Positions 61,565 to 64,000 of a stretch of DNA of 64,000 nucleotides are shown piece by piece. The notes beneath the pieces were generated by a model. The model was not told where the DNA came from, did not search any database, and saw only the letters and a program-made list of their open reading frames with translations. Position numbers and translations under genes: made by a program. Source of the stretch: Pseudoflavonifractor sp. An184 (GTDB taxonomy: Bacteria > Bacillota > Clostridia > Oscillospirales > Oscillospiraceae). Location of the stretch: contig NZ_NFKI01000011.1 in assembly GCF_002160305.1 (NCBI RefSeq), positions 1 through 64,000 on the forward strand, read 5' to 3'. Each line of letters begins with the position of its first letter. The first letter of the stretch is position 1.

Positions 61565-61918
61565 ATGGAAAAGCTGTCCGAGGGCGAGTGGAAACTGATG
61601 GAGCTTCTGTGGGAGGACGCTCCGGTGAACTCCACCCAGCTGGTGGCCCGGTGCCGGGAAAAGCTCCAGTGGAGCAAGAGCACCACCTACACGGTGCTCC
61701 GCCGCCTGTGCCACAAGGGGGCGGCGGCCAATGAGGAGGCCACCGTCACCCCCCTGGTCACCCGGGAGGAGGTGCTGAAGGCCCAGGGGGAGGAGCTCTC
61801 CCGCCAGGCCGGAGGGGTGTCCCCCTTCCTCACCGCCTTTTTCAGCGGCCGGAGGCTCACCCAGAAGGAGGCGGAGGAGCTGAAACAGCTCATCGACCAG
61901 CACACCTGGGAGGGATGA
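61565..61918 (+). CDS. BlaI/MecI-family repressor
   Basis: A 117-residue winged-helix repressor: MEKLSEGEWKLMELLWEDAP, NSTQLVARCREKLQWSKSTT, YTVLRRLCHKGAA, then a C-terminal dimerisation region. BlaI/MecI proteins are released from DNA after cleavage triggered by a membrane M56 peptidase. AGGAGG lies 8 bases before the ATG at 61565; 14 codons of the longer frame fall in the operator. Two M56 peptidase genes follow. No beta-lactamase gene is seen in the window. Confidence 0.93.
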   Translation: MEKLSEGEWKLMELLWEDAPVNSTQLVARCREKLQWSKSTTYTVLRRLCHKGAAANEEATVTPLVTREEVLKAQGEELSRQAGGVSPFLTAFFSGRRLTQKEAEELKQLIDQHTWEG

Positions 61919-61921
61919 GGG

Positions 61922-62923
61922 ATGGAGTTCGGAATCACACTGCTGTTTATCATGGGTAATGTGTGTTTGAATATGGGGGTTGTCTTTGGCGTGTTCCTCC
62001 TGCTGCGCCCCCTGCTGGTCCGCATTGTGACCCCTCAGCAGAGGGTGTGTCTGTGGTACGTATTCTGGTACTCCGCGCTGATCTTCACGGTGTGGGGGTG
62101 CGTCTCCTATTTTCGCGTGCTTCCAGTCACCGTATGGGATCTTCTGGACATCTCCGCGGCCAGAAGTTATGCGCTTTTTAGGGGCCCGCTCTTTCTGCCC
62201 CCGGACTACGACGGGCCGGGGACCTATGCCCTGACCCTGCCGGGCGGAGTCCGGGTTCCCATAGCGCTCACCGACACTGTGTGTCTGGCTGTGGCGGCGG
62301 TCTATCTGGCCGGGGTCGTGTGCCTGACGGTGTGGATGGTCCGCCGGGCCCTGGCCCTGCGGCGGCTGGGACAGCAGGGGACCCGGACTGAGGTCGGCCT
62401 GTGGTCGGATTTCGGCAAGCCCAAGGAGGAGCCGGACGCCCCGGACACCTGTCCGGTGTGGCTCGCTCCCAATCTGCCCACCAGCTTCGCCCTGTGGAAC
62501 GCCATCTACCTCCAGGAGGAGCTGCCTCCGGAGCGCCGGCGGCTGGTCCTCCTCCACGAGCTGGACCATCTGTGCCTGCGGCACGGCATAATCAAGGGCT
62601 ATATGTCCTTCGCGCTCATCGCCGGCTGGTGGAACCCCCTGATCTGGCTGGGCTACCGGTACACCTGCCTGGACATGGAGCTCTCCTGCGACGCCAGGAC
62701 CATGGAGCGCCTCTCCCCCCAGGAGCGGCGGGAGTACGCCCAGACTCTGGTGGAGCTGGGCTCCGGCCAGCGGCTGTGGGACGTGCCCCTGGCCTTCGGG
62801 GAGAGCGACGGGGAGCGCCGGGTGAAGGCCCTGCTGGCCTGGAAGCCCCTGACCATCCCCCGAAAACTGCTGGGCCTGTGCGCGGCGGCGCTGGTCATGT
62901 GCCTCTTTCTGGGCACGCCGTAG
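61922..62923 (+). CDS. M56-family (BlaR1-type) membrane metallopeptidase, paralog 1
   Basis: A 333-residue membrane protein with N-terminal hydrophobic segments and the M56 zinc motif HELDH (RRLVLLHELDHLCLRHGI), followed by GWWNPLIWLGYRYTCLDMEL and CDARTMERLSPQERREYAQT. It ends soon after one more hydrophobic segment (LCAAALVMCLFLGTP), so it has no extracellular penicillin-binding sensor domain as in BlaR1. It probably cleaves or signals to the BlaI protein whose stop is 3 bases upstream. Confidence 0.9.
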   Translation: MEFGITLLFIMGNVCLNMGVVFGVFLLLRPLLVRIVTPQQRVCLWYVFWYSALIFTVWGCVSYFRVLPVTVWDLLDISAARSYALFRGPLFLPPDYDGPGTYALTLPGGVRVPIALTDTVCLAVAAVYLAGVVCLTVWMVRRALALRRLGQQGTRTEVGLWSDFGKPKEEPDAPDTCPVWLAPNLPTSFALWNAIYLQEELPPERRRLVLLHELDHLCLRHGIIKGYMSFALIAGWWNPLIWLGYRYTCLDMELSCDARTMERLSPQERREYAQTLVELGSGQRLWDVPLAFGESDGERRVKALLAWKPLTIPRKLLGLCAAALVMCLFLGTP

Positions 62924-62985
62924 CTTGGAAAATCGGAATCTGCCGTCTGTGCGGAACATTTTAAGAAAAATTGGGAGGTGCCGTT

Positions 62986-64000
62986 ATGCTGAATCAGCTC
63001 CTGTGGCTGCTTTTGTCCGGCTATTTGAATCTGGGACTGGCGGTGGGCCTCGCCTGCGGAGCGCTTTTGCTGCTGCGTCCCCTGCTGAAGCGGGTCCTGT
63101 CCCCCCGGCAGCGGCTGCTGCTGTGGATGACCGCCTGGTTCTCCGCCTATACGCTGCAGGGATACCAGCTGCTCTCCTACCTCCATGTGCTCCCGGTCAC
63201 CTTCCGGGACCTGATCACCCCCAGGACCATGGAGAACCTCTCCTTTGACCGAGTGCCCGCCTACTTCCCCGACTGCCAGTGGGACCAGCAGATCAATCTG
63301 GCCCTCCCCGGCGGGTCCTACGTGCCCCTCTCTCTGGAGCCGTGGATGGCCCCCCTGGCCGGGGCAGTTCTTCTGGGGGGTGTTGTCCTCCTGACCCTGT
63401 ATTTTTCCCGCCGGAGCGAGGGGATCAAAGCCCAGGCCAGCCAGGGCAGGCTGCTGGACTGGGACGGGCCGGAGCTGAAACCCTTTTATGGCCTGAAGCC
63501 GGCGGACGACTACGTCCTGGTCCGCCTGTGCAGGGGACTGCCCACCAGCTTTGTGTACCAGAAGGCGGAAAAACTGGACGGGATCAAGTACAACATGATC
63601 TACCTCCAGGAGGAGCTCCCCCCGGAGCGGATGGCCCTGGTCCTCCGCCACGAGCTCAACCACCTGAAGCGGAACCACACCTGGATGAAGGGCATCATCA
63701 CCTGCGGACTGGTCCTCCACTGGTGGAATCCCCTGATCTGGCTGGCCTATAAGTACACCTGCCTGGACCTGGAGATGGACTGCGACCGGTTCACTCTGGA
63801 GCAGCTCTCCCCCCAAAACTGCCGGGAGTACGCCAGGACCCTGGTGGAGCTGGGGGCGGGAAAACAGCTCTGGGACGCCCCCCTGGCCTTCGGGGAGAGC
63901 GACGGGGCGGCCCGGGTGAAGGCCGCCGTGACCTGGAAGAAGCGGACCGTCTACGTGCAGGAGGCCTGGAAGCAGAAAAACTTCTGGCTTCGGCTGCCCG
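62986..64000 (+). CDS. M56-family (BlaR1-type) membrane metallopeptidase, paralog 2 (partial)
   Basis: Starts at ATG 62986 (GGGAGGTG upstream) and runs off the window with 338 codons visible. It is a clear paralog of the preceding gene: LLLRPLLKRVLSPRQRLLLW, YLQEELPPERMALVLRHELN (zinc motif HELNH), HWWNPLIWLAYKYTCLDLEM, CDRFTLEQLSPQNCREYART and LWDAPLAFGESDGAARVKA. The C-terminus and any sensor domain lie outside. Together with blaI it makes a three-gene operon or longer. Confidence 0.9.
   Translation, partial: MLNQLLWLLLSGYLNLGLAVGLACGALLLLRPLLKRVLSPRQRLLLWMTAWFSAYTLQGYQLLSYLHVLPVTFRDLITPRTMENLSFDRVPAYFPDCQWDQQINLALPGGSYVPLSLEPWMAPLAGAVLLGGVVLLTLYFSRRSEGIKAQASQGRLLDWDGPELKPFYGLKPADDYVLVRLCRGLPTSFVYQKAEKLDGIKYNMIYLQEELPPERMALVLRHELNHLKRNHTWMKGIITCGLVLHWWNPLIWLAYKYTCLDLEMDCDRFTLEQLSPQNCREYARTLVELGAGKQLWDAPLAFGESDGAARVKAAVTWKKRTVYVQEAWKQKNFWLRLP

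Noticed and set aside
61565-64000. Active beta-lactam resistance locus
   Set aside because: BlaI and M56 proteins alone do not show resistance: no beta-lactamase or PBP2a gene is visible, and the first peptidase lacks a sensor domain.

Overview
The window reads as chromosomal DNA of a high-GC (roughly 60-65 percent by eye) spore-forming Clostridia, most likely an Oscillospiraceae-type gut bacterium of the Flavonifractor / Intestinimonas / Lawsonibacter kind. This is an inference from gene content: the spore-coat genes sipL and spoVM, a SigH-like sigma factor, the DapL route to diaminopimelate, three T-box leaders, a tig-clpP-clpX-lon-engB cluster and several small protein families typical of that group (DUF6054, DUF1858, zf_Tbcl). 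No rRNA, tRNA, CRISPR array, transposase or phage gene was found.

Layout. 1-5.8 kb: an XRE regulator with a small membrane protein, a Cys T-box leader driving cysE-cysS, then a lower-GC alpha/beta hydrolase fused onto a truncated traX. 5.85-6.1 kb: a candidate 6S-like RNA. 6.2-11.2 kb: a small Cys-rich protein, radA, yebC, and an ECF sigma factor coupled to a membrane protein carrying one in-frame stop. 11.3-14.7 kb: fumarate hydratase alpha and beta subunits separated by a hydrolase gene and a repeat, then DUF1847. 14.8-20.0 kb: Nif3-like protein, trmK, DUF1858, XRE regulator, zinc ribbon, sigma factor, glmM. 20.4-24.0 kb: ruvC-ruvA-(two DUF6054)-ruvB. 24.1-30.0 kb: dapL and a vanG-vanXY-vanT cluster whose ligase gene carries an in-frame amber codon. 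30.7-33.4 kb: a T-box leader with a predicted tyrosine specifier, an EamA transporter and tyrS. 33.8-35.2 kb: an island of lower GC with a chloramphenicol acetyltransferase gene behind what looks like a leader-peptide translational attenuator. 35.5-46.6 kb: malic enzyme, engB, lon, clpX, clpP, tig, phosphoesterase, thrC, yraN, rnhB. 48-54.3 kb: rbgA, rplS, HAD phosphatase, DNA glycosylase, a second EamA transporter, an MntR/DtxR-like regulator, mscS. 54.3-56.5 kb: Leu T-box and leuA. 56.8-61.3 kb: sipL, a 24-residue spoVM, and a Zn/Mn ABC transporter. 61.5 kb to the end: blaI with two operators and two tandem M56 (BlaR1-type) membrane peptidases, the second cut by the window edge.

The most unusual content lies between the genes. 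Eight copies of a roughly 270-390 bp composite element (called family B here) are scattered in both orientations. Each has the same ordered series of hairpins, and the hairpin arms differ between copies but keep their base pairing, so the structure appears to be conserved rather than the sequence. Smaller structured repeats (families A, C, D and E) sit among or inside them. The three T-boxes have a candidate specifier triplet at the same offset (TGC, TAC, CTG for Cys, Tyr, Leu), and each matches its downstream genes. Several genes are broken or altered: an amber codon in vanG, an ochre codon in the sigma-linked membrane gene, a truncated traX, an internally deleted P-loop kinase, and a small Cys-rich gene with no nearby stop codon.
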